Shown: positions 1 through 6,600, numbered from the stretch's first letter. The stretch is 6,690 nucleotides of DNA from Planctomycetota bacterium (GCA_018400625.1 JAGYMJ010000356.1:1-6690); one strand, 5' to 3'. Notes: generated by a model from the letters alone, not told the origin. A program made the numbers and translations.

Positions 1-40
1 ACAGGGCACGGTGGTGATCAAGTGAGACGGGGTTCACTGA
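1..40 (+). repeat. Left arm of long-range inverted repeat
   Basis: Bases 1-18 (acagggcacggtggtgat) match the reverse complement of 6618-6635 at 17 of 18 positions, and bases 28-40 (cggggttcactga) match the reverse complement of 6601-6613 at 13 of 13. The spacer between the blocks is 9 bases here and 4 in the right arm. The repeat may extend left beyond the window. Both copies point inward toward the gene cluster. The arms look like two copies of a dispersed repeat rather than coding sequence, because the 5-base spacer difference would break a reading frame. Confidence 0.8.
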
Positions 41-43
41 ATA

Positions 44-120
44 TTTACGTATCCCGAATTCCATGGGCTAACGCCACATGGCTAAAACGAGGTGTCGTCC
101 CGGAGGGACTGTTTACGAAT
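44..120. repeat. Two-hairpin palindromic element behind mntP
   Basis: Two stem-loops lie in tandem. The first spans 61-81: CCATG pairs with CATGG, and inside it GGC pairs with GCC around a TAAC loop with one bulged base. The second spans 97-109: GTCCC pairs with GGGAC around GGA. The pair is bracketed by near-identical short direct repeats, TTTACGTAT (44-52) and TTTACGAAT (112-120). The layout (a hairpin with a CTAAC-type loop, a short linker, then a small GC-rich hairpin) resembles REP-like dispersed palindromes that I associate with intergenic regions of PVC, Bacteroidota and similar genomes; that comparison is from memory. No T-tract follows either stem on the minus strand, so it is not a standard intrinsic terminator, though it could mark or protect the 3' end of the operon transcript. 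Confidence 0.6.
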
Positions 121-135
121 GACGAGAAAATCTCA

Positions 136-681
136 TCAAAGCAAAAAACTTATCGCGACGATGATTAATGCAGTACCGCCGGCTTTCTCTGCTTGCCCAC
201 CGGTTTTTTTGCTGATATGTTCGCCCAACTGAACGCCCCAGAAACATGATATTGCCGTGATTAAACCGATCATCATCGCCGGAAACCATATATGGGCGCC
301 GGTCATGCCCATGCTTATTCCCACCCCGAGCGCGTCGATGCTGATCGCTATCCCGAGCAGCCACAGTTTGAGACCGATACTGTGTCCTTGTTTCTCGCTG
401 TAATTATCGGGACAAAAAGAATGGTAAATCATCCTGCCGCCGATGAAGGTCAAAATGACAAATGCCGCCCAGTTGGCATAAGAATGGATGATTTCAAACA
501 GGCCGGCGCCTATATGCCAGCCTATTATCGGCATTAATCCCTGGCAGATCGCAAACACAATGGCCACGCGTAAGCTGTGAATGTGCCTGGAATGCTTCAG
601 AAGCATTCCCTCTGTTGTCGATACGACAAAAGAATCTGCCGAAAGGCCAATCGCTATAGCGAGTATGTGGATGATGTTCAT
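136..681 (-). CDS. mntP: MntP-family manganese efflux pump
   Basis: A 181-residue polytopic inner-membrane protein that by family exports Mn2+ and protects against manganese excess. It has the two-fold MntP repeat with six predicted membrane segments (about 3-25, 37-57, 67-88, 103-125, 130-150 and 165-181). The conserved acidic residues are present: Asp16 in GLSADSF in helix 1 and Asp116 in SIDALGVGISMG in helix 4. The FxxxQ...GWHIG region (about 43-58) is also family-like. Length is close to the usual 180-190, and the protein ends flush with the last helix. The start fits the family N-terminus (M-N-I-I-H-I-L) but has no clear Shine-Dalgarno; the stretch before it is AT-rich. It lies 18 bases after yraN, so it is probably translated from the shared transcript. 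With so little upstream space there is no room for a yybP-ykoY manganese riboswitch. The substrate is inferred from family only. Confidence 0.9.
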   Translation of the reverse strand: MNIIHILAIAIGLSADSFVVSTTEGMLLKHSRHIHSLRVAIVFAICQGLMPIIGWHIGAGLFEIIHSYANWAAFVILTFIGGRMIYHSFCPDNYSEKQGHSIGLKLWLLGIAISIDALGVGISMGMTGAHIWFPAMMIGLITAISCFWGVQLGEHISKKTGGQAEKAGGTALIIVAISFLL

Positions 682-699
682 TTATTAATAGATAGGCTG

Positions 700-1167
700 T
701 TATAAACTCAAAATATTTTCAAAGTATTTAACGTCGACTATCTGTTGTTTTTGATTGAACCTGATGCCCGCGACATCGAATCTGAAGCTGAGGTCGTCTC
801 GTGTTTTAATATGTTTCTTGCGGTAGGCTCTCGCCGCCGAAATGATTTTCTTCTGTTTGGCAAAATTTACCGTCTCATGGGGTTCAGGGCCGTTTTCACC
901 TGTCCTCGACCGCACTTCAACAAAAACAACACATCCATCTTTGAAAGCGACAATGTCAACCTCACCGGTTTTTGTCGTGTAGTTACGCGTAAGTATTGAA
1001 TATCCTTTTGAACGCAGAATGTCGGCGGTATATTCCTCGGCTTTATGCCCTAAGCGTTCCCTGGCCGTTTTGTTTCCTGCTTTTTTCCCGAAGCGCCGGA
1101 AAAATCTGGTGAATTCAAAAAACAATGTACAGGCATTATTCAGCCATGAAATCAGGGTTCGAGCCAT
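700..1167 (-). CDS. yraN: YraN/UPF0102 family endonuclease-like protein
   Basis: A 155-residue protein whose part from about residue 39 onward is a YraN/UPF0102 domain, a restriction-endonuclease-like fold of PD-(D/E)XK type. Family landmarks are the opening GxxAEEYTADILRSKGY (40-56), NYTTKTGEVDIVAF (62-75) with Glu69 and Asp71, VFVEVRSRTG (81-90) with the E-x-R/K pair, and the later FDVAGI (130-135). The exact cellular role of the family is unsettled; links to DNA repair or recombination have been suggested. About 38 residues precede the domain, more than usual for this family, and include an aromatic stretch (LFFEFTRFFRRF, 15-26) followed by basic residues. The start is nevertheless well supported by AGGAG at 1173-1177, five bases upstream. 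It sits between pyk and mntP, 54 bases after the pyk stop. Confidence 0.9.
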   Translation of the reverse strand: MARTLISWLNNACTLFFEFTRFFRRFGKKAGNKTARERLGHKAEEYTADILRSKGYSILTRNYTTKTGEVDIVAFKDGCVVFVEVRSRTGENGPEPHETVNFAKQKKIISAARAYRKKHIKTRDDLSFRFDVAGIRFNQKQQIVDVKYFENILSL

Positions 1168-1172
1168 TTACG

Positions 1173-1177
1173 CTCCT
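1173..1177 (-). promoter_or_regulatory. Ribosome binding site of yraN
   Basis: On the minus strand this reads AGGAG, five bases before the ATG at 1167. It supports the long form of YraN with its N-terminal extension rather than an internal start. Confidence 0.75.
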
Positions 1178-1209
1178 GTCTTACAATTTGTTGTTAGTGT
1201 AAAATCTTA

Positions 1210-1223
1210 AGCGCCCAGGCGCT
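1210..1223 (-). terminator. Short GC hairpin at the pyk stop, possible weak terminator
   Basis: AGCGC pairs with GCGCT around a four-base loop whose outer C and G could also pair, giving a tight stem that overlaps the pyk TAG stop (1222-1224). On the minus strand it is followed by TTAAGATTTTA, an imperfect T-rich stretch. It could attenuate transcription or protect the 3' end of the upstream message, lowering expression of yraN and mntP relative to pyk. The stem is short and the T-tract broken, so terminator activity is uncertain. Confidence 0.3.
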
Positions 1224-2667
1224 ACTGCACAACCGGGAATTTCAATAACTCCACCATATCCGTTCCGCCGGGCGTTTGGGTGGACGGTCCCGCTATGCAG
1301 ACCATTTTGTCGCCCGGCGCGGCAATACCTTTCTCTTCCAGTTTTTGCATACCCAACGATATCATATCGTCTGTATTTTCAAGCAAGGGGAATCTGAGCG
1401 GGGTGACTCCCCATACAAGCGCAAGCTGATTATACGTCTTTTTCACGGGAGTTAAGGCATAGACTGGGAAAGAGGTGCGCTGCCGGCTCACATATCTTGC
1501 GGTCGTGCCCGTCATTGTAAAAACTATTATCGCTTTGGCGCCGATTTCCCCGGCGATGCGGCAGGTGGCCTGAGCCAGTGAATGGGGATCATTTAACCTC
1601 TGTAGTTGATAGTTTTGCCGGGCGGGGGGGAGGATCGGTTCTGTCTGGACGGCAATTCTGGACATCATTTTTACTGTTTCGACCGGGTATTCCCCGATAG
1701 CTGTCTCTCCGCTCAACATCACCGCATCCGATCCGTCCAGTATCGCATTGGCCACATCACTTGTTTCTGCGCGCGTAGGGCGCGGGTTTCTGATCATCGA
1801 GTCCAGCATCTGCGTGGCGGTTATAACGGGCTTAACGGCGTTATTGGCAGATTTTATGATATGTTTTTGAATTCTTGGAACTTCTTCGGGGTTCATTTCG
1901 ATTCCCAGGTCGCCCCGCGCTACCATAACGGCATCGGCGGCATGTATGATCGGTTCAATGTTGGCGACCGCTTGCGGGCGTTCGATTTTTGCCACGATGG
2001 CCGGTCTCTCGGCGGGTAAGGCCGCCGTTTTTTCGATTTCAGCGCGCAGTTTGTGTATCTCTTCCGCTCTGCTCACAAAACTCATGGCAATGTAATCTAC
2101 TCCGCATTCGAGACCGAGCTGAATATCGTCAATATCTTTTTTTGTTGGCGGTGAGGTCGAGAGTTCGGCATCGGGGAGATTGATACCCTGATTCTCGCGG
2201 AGCCAACCGCCTGATACCACCTCGCAGGAAACATCTTGTCCTGAAATATCGCGCACAACAAGTTCAATGAGTCCGTCGCTGAGTACAACGCGTTCGCCCG
2301 GATTGACGTCAATCGGCAGGTCGGCGTAGTCGGTCGCTATACGCCGTGCCGTGCCGCGGAAACTGCCCGGGCTTATGATAACCCTGGTATTCGTTGTTAA
2401 TTGACAGCCGCTGCTGTTTTCCAGCCTTCCTGTGCGCAGACGGGGCCCTTGCAGGTCCTGCATAATAGCTAAAGGTTTATTGAGCAAATGGGATTGGCGG
2501 CGTATGCTTTTGGCCATCTCCCTGTGCCAGTGGTGTGTACCGTGAGAAAAATTGAGCCGGAAGACATCGGCGCCGGACTGGATAAGTTGAGATATCCTAT
2601 CCGGAGTTTCCGAAGCCGGGCCGAGCGTTGCTACAATTTTAGTTTTTCTGCTGATCGTTTTTTTCAT
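1222..2667 (-). CDS. pyk: Pyruvate kinase
   Basis: Converts phosphoenolpyruvate and ADP to pyruvate and ATP, the last step of glycolysis, in the cytoplasm. It has 481 residues from the chosen start, a normal length. Landmarks in order: KTKIVATLGPAS (9-20), VFRLNFSHG (35-43), DLQGPRLRTG (71-80), a B domain (about 72-165), IVAKIERPQA (224-233) with catalytic Lys227 and metal ligand Glu229, VARGDLGIE (249-257) with Asp253, ITATQML (282-288), TRAETSDVANAILDGSDA (298-315), and a C-terminal domain with TMTGTTARYVS (384-394), the usual effector-site region. I chose the ATG at 2667 because GGGGGAG lies six bases upstream and the protein then begins directly with MKKTISRKTKIVATLGP; an upstream ATG at 2709 would add 14 atypical residues. 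The coding region overlaps the 3' end of ctpA by 29 bases. Arg76 and Leu72-Gln73 bear on potassium dependence (see findings). Confidence 0.97.
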   Translation of the reverse strand: MKKTISRKTKIVATLGPASETPDRISQLIQSGADVFRLNFSHGTHHWHREMAKSIRRQSHLLNKPLAIMQDLQGPRLRTGRLENSSGCQLTTNTRVIISPGSFRGTARRIATDYADLPIDVNPGERVVLSDGLIELVVRDISGQDVSCEVVSGGWLRENQGINLPDAELSTSPPTKKDIDDIQLGLECGVDYIAMSFVSRAEEIHKLRAEIEKTAALPAERPAIVAKIERPQAVANIEPIIHAADAVMVARGDLGIEMNPEEVPRIQKHIIKSANNAVKPVITATQMLDSMIRNPRPTRAETSDVANAILDGSDAVMLSGETAIGEYPVETVKMMSRIAVQTEPILPPARQNYQLQRLNDPHSLAQATCRIAGEIGAKAIIVFTMTGTTARYVSRQRTSFPVYALTPVKKTYNQLALVWGVTPLRFPLLENTDDMISLGMQKLEEKGIAAPGDKMVCIAGPSTQTPGGTDMVELLKFPVVQ

Positions 2668-3919
2668 GTTCATCTCCCCCGATTTCTTGCTCAAGGTATT
2701 CCAGGGCATGATTTTCCTGGAGTTCTCTCATTTCTTCGTATTTTTTCAGCCACTTTTTTCTTTCGTCCCAATCCGGCATTTCCGAAAGTTCCGGCATTTC
2801 ACCAATGACAATATCGGGTTCGATCCCGACCCCCTCAATCCGCATGTCGTCTCCCACAATATAATGAGCTATTTTCAATCCCAGGCCCGATCCATCCGGC
2901 AGCGAGAAGATACTGTCCACCGAACCTTTTCCTACGGTGTTTGTGCCGATGATTTTTGCTCTGCCATAGCTCTGAAGCGCACCGGAAAGCAATTCCGCGG
3001 CGCTTGCACTCCTTTCGTTAACGATGATCGCCATGGGTATTTCCGTTGGAAGAAGGATATCTTCACTTGCAAAAAATTCCTCTTTCCGCGGCTCCTTTCC
3101 GGCGTATTCCAGGGCGACGATCCGTCCGTCGGGAAGGAACATATCGGCTATTTCAACGGCGGTATTCAGTAACCCTCCCGGATTATCGCGCAGGTCCAAT
3201 ATCAAGGCGTTGATCTGTGCTTCTTCGCTCAGATAGTGCAATTCCTTTTTCAGGGCCTCGACGCTCCGTTTATTGAATCCTTTAAATTCCAACAGAGCTG
3301 TATTATTGTTCAGGATTTTTCGTTCGACCGGCGCCACATCGATGAGTTCCCTCACAATTGTCACTTCTTTTTCTTCACCCGTTTCCGGGGATTTAATTGT
3401 CAAGTCGACGGGTGTGTCCGGTCTGCCGCGGATGATGGAGATGAGCTTTTGAAAGCCTATTGTCTCGGCAAGGTCGCCGTCCGCTTCTGTTATGATGTCC
3501 CCCTGTTTCAGTCCTGCAGCGTCGCCCGGTCCGTTTGCTATCACTCTGACTATCAGGGCGTTACCGTTTGACGGAGCTGCATGGATGCCAACGCCGCCGA
3601 ATTCGCCTTCCGCTGCAATATCGGATTGCTTTAATTGTTCCGGGGAAAAATAGCTGCTGTAGGGGTCGTCCAGTATATCAACAACTCCCTTCATGGCGGC
3701 TTCAAAAAGCTGATCTTCATCGATATTTTCATAATACTCTGGAATGAGTTGGAGCGTCAGTTGAAAAGAAGCCAGCTTCTGCCGCAAATTTTTCGGGGGG
3801 CGTTGACGGTATATTTTCAGAGTGAGGGCCGCAAGCGCAATCAGCAGAACAAGGCTCAGAATTGGAAGGTAGCGGTATCTGTCATGGTTTATATTACTGT
3901 TATGGTCTTCGGTATTCAT
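2639..3919 (-). CDS. ctpA: S41 family C-terminal processing peptidase (CtpA/Prc type)
   Basis: A 426-residue serine protease of the CtpA/Prc family, which trims or degrades envelope proteins from their C-termini. An N-terminal hydrophobic segment (about 17-37) after a short polar stretch should act as a membrane anchor or uncleaved signal, placing the rest in the periplasm or outside the cytoplasm. A helical segment with DPYSSYFSPEQ (85-95) leads into a PDZ domain (about 105-190) with the carboxylate-binding loop GEFGGVGI (105-112). The protease core has LRDNPGGLLNTAVEIADMFL (243-262), VNERSASAAE (300-309) with nucleophile Ser306, and GTNTVGKGSVD (325-335) with the general-base Lys331, 25 residues later as usual. 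The third triad position (Lys+4), normally Gln, is Asp335. A charged helical tail (about 375-426) ends the protein. The start has AAGGAG seven bases upstream. It lies 17 bases after the DUF401 gene and overlaps pyk by 29 bases. The client protein is unknown. Confidence 0.95.
   Translation of the reverse strand: MNTEDHNSNINHDRYRYLPILSLVLLIALAALTLKIYRQRPPKNLRQKLASFQLTLQLIPEYYENIDEDQLFEAAMKGVVDILDDPYSSYFSPEQLKQSDIAAEGEFGGVGIHAAPSNGNALIVRVIANGPGDAAGLKQGDIITEADGDLAETIGFQKLISIIRGRPDTPVDLTIKSPETGEEKEVTIVRELIDVAPVERKILNNNTALLEFKGFNKRSVEALKKELHYLSEEAQINALILDLRDNPGGLLNTAVEIADMFLPDGRIVALEYAGKEPRKEEFFASEDILLPTEIPMAIIVNERSASAAELLSGALQSYGRAKIIGTNTVGKGSVDSIFSLPDGSGLGLKIAHYIVGDDMRIEGVGIEPDIVIGEMPELSEMPDWDERKKWLKKYEEMRELQENHALEYLEQEIGGDEHEKNDQQKN
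2674..2680 (-). promoter_or_regulatory. Ribosome binding site of pyk
   Basis: On the minus strand this reads GGGGGAG. It abuts an ATG at 2673 (too close) and is six bases from the ATG at 2667 (ideal), so it decides the start at 2667. It lies inside the ctpA reading frame, which suggests translational coupling between the two genes. Confidence 0.7.
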
Positions 3920-3926
3920 TTTTTCT

Positions 3927-3932
3927 CTCCTT
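3927..3932 (-). promoter_or_regulatory. Ribosome binding site of ctpA
   Basis: On the minus strand this reads AAGGAG, seven bases before the ATG at 3919. It is the strongest ribosome site in the cluster and lies just behind the stop codon of the upstream gene. Confidence 0.8.
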
Positions 3933-3936
3933 CAAT

Positions 3937-5268
3937 TTAAGTCAGAACTGCGCTCCAGAACATGCTTAATCCAACAGAGAAAATCAATATAAGAAATGCG
4001 GGCGGAAGCAAGCCGGCGATGTTTTTCAGCATAGGGCTGTCAAAATGTTTGCAGGTAACAACAAGACATACGTGGACCGGCGAGAGAATGAAGCCCATAT
4101 ATCCGAACCCGTAGGCAAGCGCCAGCATTGACAGCATCTCGCCGAAAGAGGGGTCGGGTCCGATCAGGCTCAGAATGATCGGGAAACTTGCACCGATATA
4201 GCCGGTCGCCATTCCCGTAGCTATCGCAGTGATGAAGGGCAGGGTCATGATGATGACCATCAACGGTATGCCCCAGTTGCTGAGTTCGGCCCGCATCTGT
4301 TCGGTGATGTAATACCCGTGGGGCGATTCGGCCTCGATAAATGCCCCGTATATCTGCACGACCAGAACGATGAGAACGATGTCAAGTACTTTTTTCGATA
4401 AGAGGATATTCTTCCAGTCATCGAGTGTCAGGGGACGACGTTTTTGCAGGTAAAGCATGGCGGCAAACAGGCCGATCGTCATCGGCAGGTAGCGGTTCAG
4501 CCCGGGAAGTGCCGATATGTATTGACTCGATATCCCATGGGTGAGGCGAACGGCTGCATAGACGCCGATGACGACGATGATGGGCATCAGCAGCTTTATA
4601 ATTCTCAGTCGATCGGACGATTCTGGAATTTTTTCGGTTCCGCTGATCTTTTCCGAATTCGGGATCCTTCTTAACAGTAAAAGATACCCGAACAGGATTG
4701 CGGCCAGGCTGATCGGCAGGCCGAGCGCCAGCATCTGAGGAACGTCAAAGCCGGTAAGCTCCATCGTTAAAAGCACCCCGGGATACATCGGCCACCAGCA
4801 TTCCCAGACATGACGAAACCAATGGTTGGTCATCGCCTTAATCGAACTGTCGGTGTTATTATGGGGGTCGCAGCTCTGCAGCATCGGCGCTGAAAACAGC
4901 GCACCGCCGGGCATGGGCAGAAAACCGATGATGGCGGGCAGAATAGCCATGGCGCTGCGTTTAGGTACCTTCTGCCGGACATGGCTCACCATATCTTCCA
5001 TTATCCCGGAGATCTGCATCTGTCGGCTGAGCCACATCACCTGGCATACCGCCAGCAGGAGCAACAGATTATTCAGAGAAAAGCTGCGTTCTGCAGAGAT
5101 GGTCATTATAGAAGCAATGCTCTGGCCTGTCCAGAACGCTAAAAGTAAAGCGCCCATAATAAGCGAAATCATCAGCTTTTTGGTCAATGTGTTCAGGGCC
5201 AATATGAGCGTTAATGTCAGTAATATTTTGATCAATACCGGAGTATTGTAAATTTGTTCGATGATCAT
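3937..5268 (-). CDS. DUF401 family integral membrane protein, putative transporter
   Basis: A 443-residue protein with about 10-12 hydrophobic segments (approximately 10-28, 32-48, 63-80, 105-127, 160-173, 178-200, 222-241, 261-275, 294-311, 332-369 possibly as two, 379-404 and 416-438). I assign it to DUF401 (PF04165), a family related to GntP- and ArsB/NhaD-like ion and organic-anion transporters. The family signatures are GFLPMPGGALFSAPM (115-129), HWFRHVWECWWPMYPG (149-164) and the later GYIGASFP (356-363) and GYMGFILSPVHVC (389-401), whose glycine-rich breaks suggest discontinuous helices of a substrate site. A cytoplasmic loop is likely around 201-220, which is rich in charged and polar residues. 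The substrate is unknown. The start has no recognisable Shine-Dalgarno, but there is no better alternative. It lies 24 bases after ribD and 17 before ctpA, so it is co-transcribed with both. Confidence 0.88.
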   Translation of the reverse strand: MIIEQIYNTPVLIKILLTLTLILALNTLTKKLMISLIMGALLLAFWTGQSIASIMTISAERSFSLNNLLLLLAVCQVMWLSRQMQISGIMEDMVSHVRQKVPKRSAMAILPAIIGFLPMPGGALFSAPMLQSCDPHNNTDSSIKAMTNHWFRHVWECWWPMYPGVLLTMELTGFDVPQMLALGLPISLAAILFGYLLLLRRIPNSEKISGTEKIPESSDRLRIIKLLMPIIVVIGVYAAVRLTHGISSQYISALPGLNRYLPMTIGLFAAMLYLQKRRPLTLDDWKNILLSKKVLDIVLIVLVVQIYGAFIEAESPHGYYITEQMRAELSNWGIPLMVIIMTLPFITAIATGMATGYIGASFPIILSLIGPDPSFGEMLSMLALAYGFGYMGFILSPVHVCLVVTCKHFDSPMLKNIAGLLPPAFLILIFSVGLSMFWSAVLT

Positions 5269-5292
5269 AGGATGTTGTCTATAGAATTTTTT

Positions 5293-6504
5293 TTATAGTG
5301 TGCTTTGGTACCATTTTCGTGGGTCTTTCAGCCAACCCTCTAAAATGATGTCGTTTCCCGCGGTTTTGACGGTTATATTCGGGCGTTCGGGCAAATAACT
5401 TTCTTCTTTATCGATGGTTTTCCCCTTGAGTTTTAAGGCGTGCTCCATGCTTTGGATTCCCGTTCCCCCGACCGCTGTCAGCCCCGATTCACCACCGGCG
5501 ATTTTAGGGGCTATAAATGCGATAACCCGGTCGATTTGCCGGTCATCCATAAAAGTTCCCAGAACAGAACTGCCGCCCTCTATAAGAAGATTTGATGCCC
5601 CCCGGTCGTAGAGTTCATTCAGGAGACTTTTCGGATGTATTCTGGAGGGCTCTGCACTTGTCATCGGTTCAAGCGGGAGCAAGACACAGCCGCGTTTCTG
5701 CAATTCATCCAACCCCTTCGGCGGCGCTTTACAGGGATACGCCAGGATTGTCGGGATGTCTTCAGCCGTGCATACAAGATGCGAGTCTGTTTCCGGAACC
5801 CTGGCGCTGCAAAGAACAACCCTTTGTGCTATGCGGTTTTTTGTTGATTCACGGCAGGTCAGCAGTGGATTATCTTTAATTGCGGTGCCGGCGCCGATAA
5901 TTATCGCATCGACTTTCCCCCTTATATCGTGCACAATTTGCCGTGAATGCGGCCCGCTGATCCATTTTGACGATCCGGTTTTTGTGGCTATTTTCCCGTC
6001 GGCGGTCATGGCCCATTTCGCAATAACAAGCGGCAAATTTTCAGACGCTTTTTTATAAAATGCGGCATTCAGCATGACGGCGGCGTCCCGGCAGATGCCG
6101 ATTTCGGTCTCGATCCCTGCCTTTTTAAGGACTTCCAACCCCCTATATTTTTGTCCATTAGCGATGGAGTGGGCTTTCCAAAGCGGGTCTTCCGCGGCAA
6201 TATATAATTTTTTCAGTCCCGCTTTTATAATAGCGTCCGTGCAGGGCGGTGTTTTACCGGAGTGGGAACAAGGTTCTAAAGTGACATACATTTCGGCTCC
6301 CACGGTACCGGCGCCGTTTTTTTGGACATCTCTGATCGCTTCAATTTCCGCATGGGGCTGTCCGAAAGCGCTATGAAACCCCTGGCCGATAATCTTCCCG
6401 CCGTCAACAATCACGGCTCCAACCATGGGGTTAGGCTCCACGCGCCCCTGGCCTTGAGCGGCGAGTTTGAGCGCTGCCTGCATATATTTTTCTTTATTTT
6501 CCAT
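5293..6504 (-). CDS. ribD: Bifunctional riboflavin biosynthesis deaminase/reductase RibD
   Basis: A 403-residue cytoplasmic enzyme that deaminates 2,5-diamino-6-ribosylamino-4-pyrimidinone 5'-phosphate and then reduces the ribosyl chain with NADPH, the second and third steps of riboflavin synthesis. The N-terminal deaminase (about 1-145) shows GRVEPNPMVGAVIV (20-33), the zinc and catalytic motif HAE (51-53) and TLEPCSHSGKTPPC (75-88) with zinc ligands Cys79 and Cys88. The reductase (about 157-395) shows AKWAMTADGKIAT (162-174), SKWISG (179-184), IIIGAGTAIKDNPLLTCR (201-218) and LLIEGGSSVLG (307-317). The loop after the zinc site reads DPLWKAHSIANGQKYRG (106-122) where the family usually has a shorter DPNPxVAGxG. 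The start matches the family N-terminus, but only a weak GAAG precedes it. As first gene it probably carries the operon promoter. No ribE, ribBA or ribH is in view. Confidence 0.95.
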   Translation of the reverse strand: MENKEKYMQAALKLAAQGQGRVEPNPMVGAVIVDGGKIIGQGFHSAFGQPHAEIEAIRDVQKNGAGTVGAEMYVTLEPCSHSGKTPPCTDAIIKAGLKKLYIAAEDPLWKAHSIANGQKYRGLEVLKKAGIETEIGICRDAAVMLNAAFYKKASENLPLVIAKWAMTADGKIATKTGSSKWISGPHSRQIVHDIRGKVDAIIIGAGTAIKDNPLLTCRESTKNRIAQRVVLCSARVPETDSHLVCTAEDIPTILAYPCKAPPKGLDELQKRGCVLLPLEPMTSAEPSRIHPKSLLNELYDRGASNLLIEGGSSVLGTFMDDRQIDRVIAFIAPKIAGGESGLTAVGGTGIQSMEHALKLKGKTIDKEESYLPERPNITVKTAGNDIILEGWLKDPRKWYQSTL

Positions 6505-6558
6505 GAGTCTTCATATTTTATACTTCTTTCTTGTTTGATTCAAGATGTTTATATGAAT

Positions 6559-6588
6559 ATAATAGGTGAAAGGTAAGTAATCGTTGAA
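6559..6588 (-). promoter_or_regulatory. Candidate promoter for the ribD operon
   Basis: On the minus strand TTCAAC (6583-6588) and TATTAT (6559-6564) are separated by 18 bases, which would give a leader of roughly 45-50 bases. A second possibility is TTGAAT (6538-6543) and TAAAAT (6515-6520) with 17 bases between; its start would lie only a few bases before the ribD ATG. The stretch 6505-6600 is clearly AT-rich compared with its surroundings and is the only sizeable space upstream of the six genes. Neither pair is a strong consensus match. Confidence 0.3.
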
Positions 6589-6600
6589 ATTCGTAAGTCC

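Noticed and set aside
97..109. Intrinsic terminator for the operon at the GTCCC/GGGAC hairpin
   Set aside because: On the minus strand the stem is followed by GACACCTCG rather than a T-tract, so it does not fit an intrinsic terminator; I kept it as part of the palindromic repeat.
682..699. yybP-ykoY manganese riboswitch before mntP
   Set aside because: Only 18 bases separate mntP from the yraN stop, far too short for the aptamer, and no matching motifs occur in the end of yraN.
2668..2709. Extended pyk start at 2709
   Set aside because: It would add 14 residues foreign to pyruvate kinases and deepen the overlap with ctpA, while the ATG at 2667 has a well-spaced GGGGGAG.
745..6376. Many plus-strand open frames opposite the six genes
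   Set aside because: They lie antisense to genes with unmistakable family motifs, encode no recognisable domains and have no consistent ribosome sites, so they are shadows.
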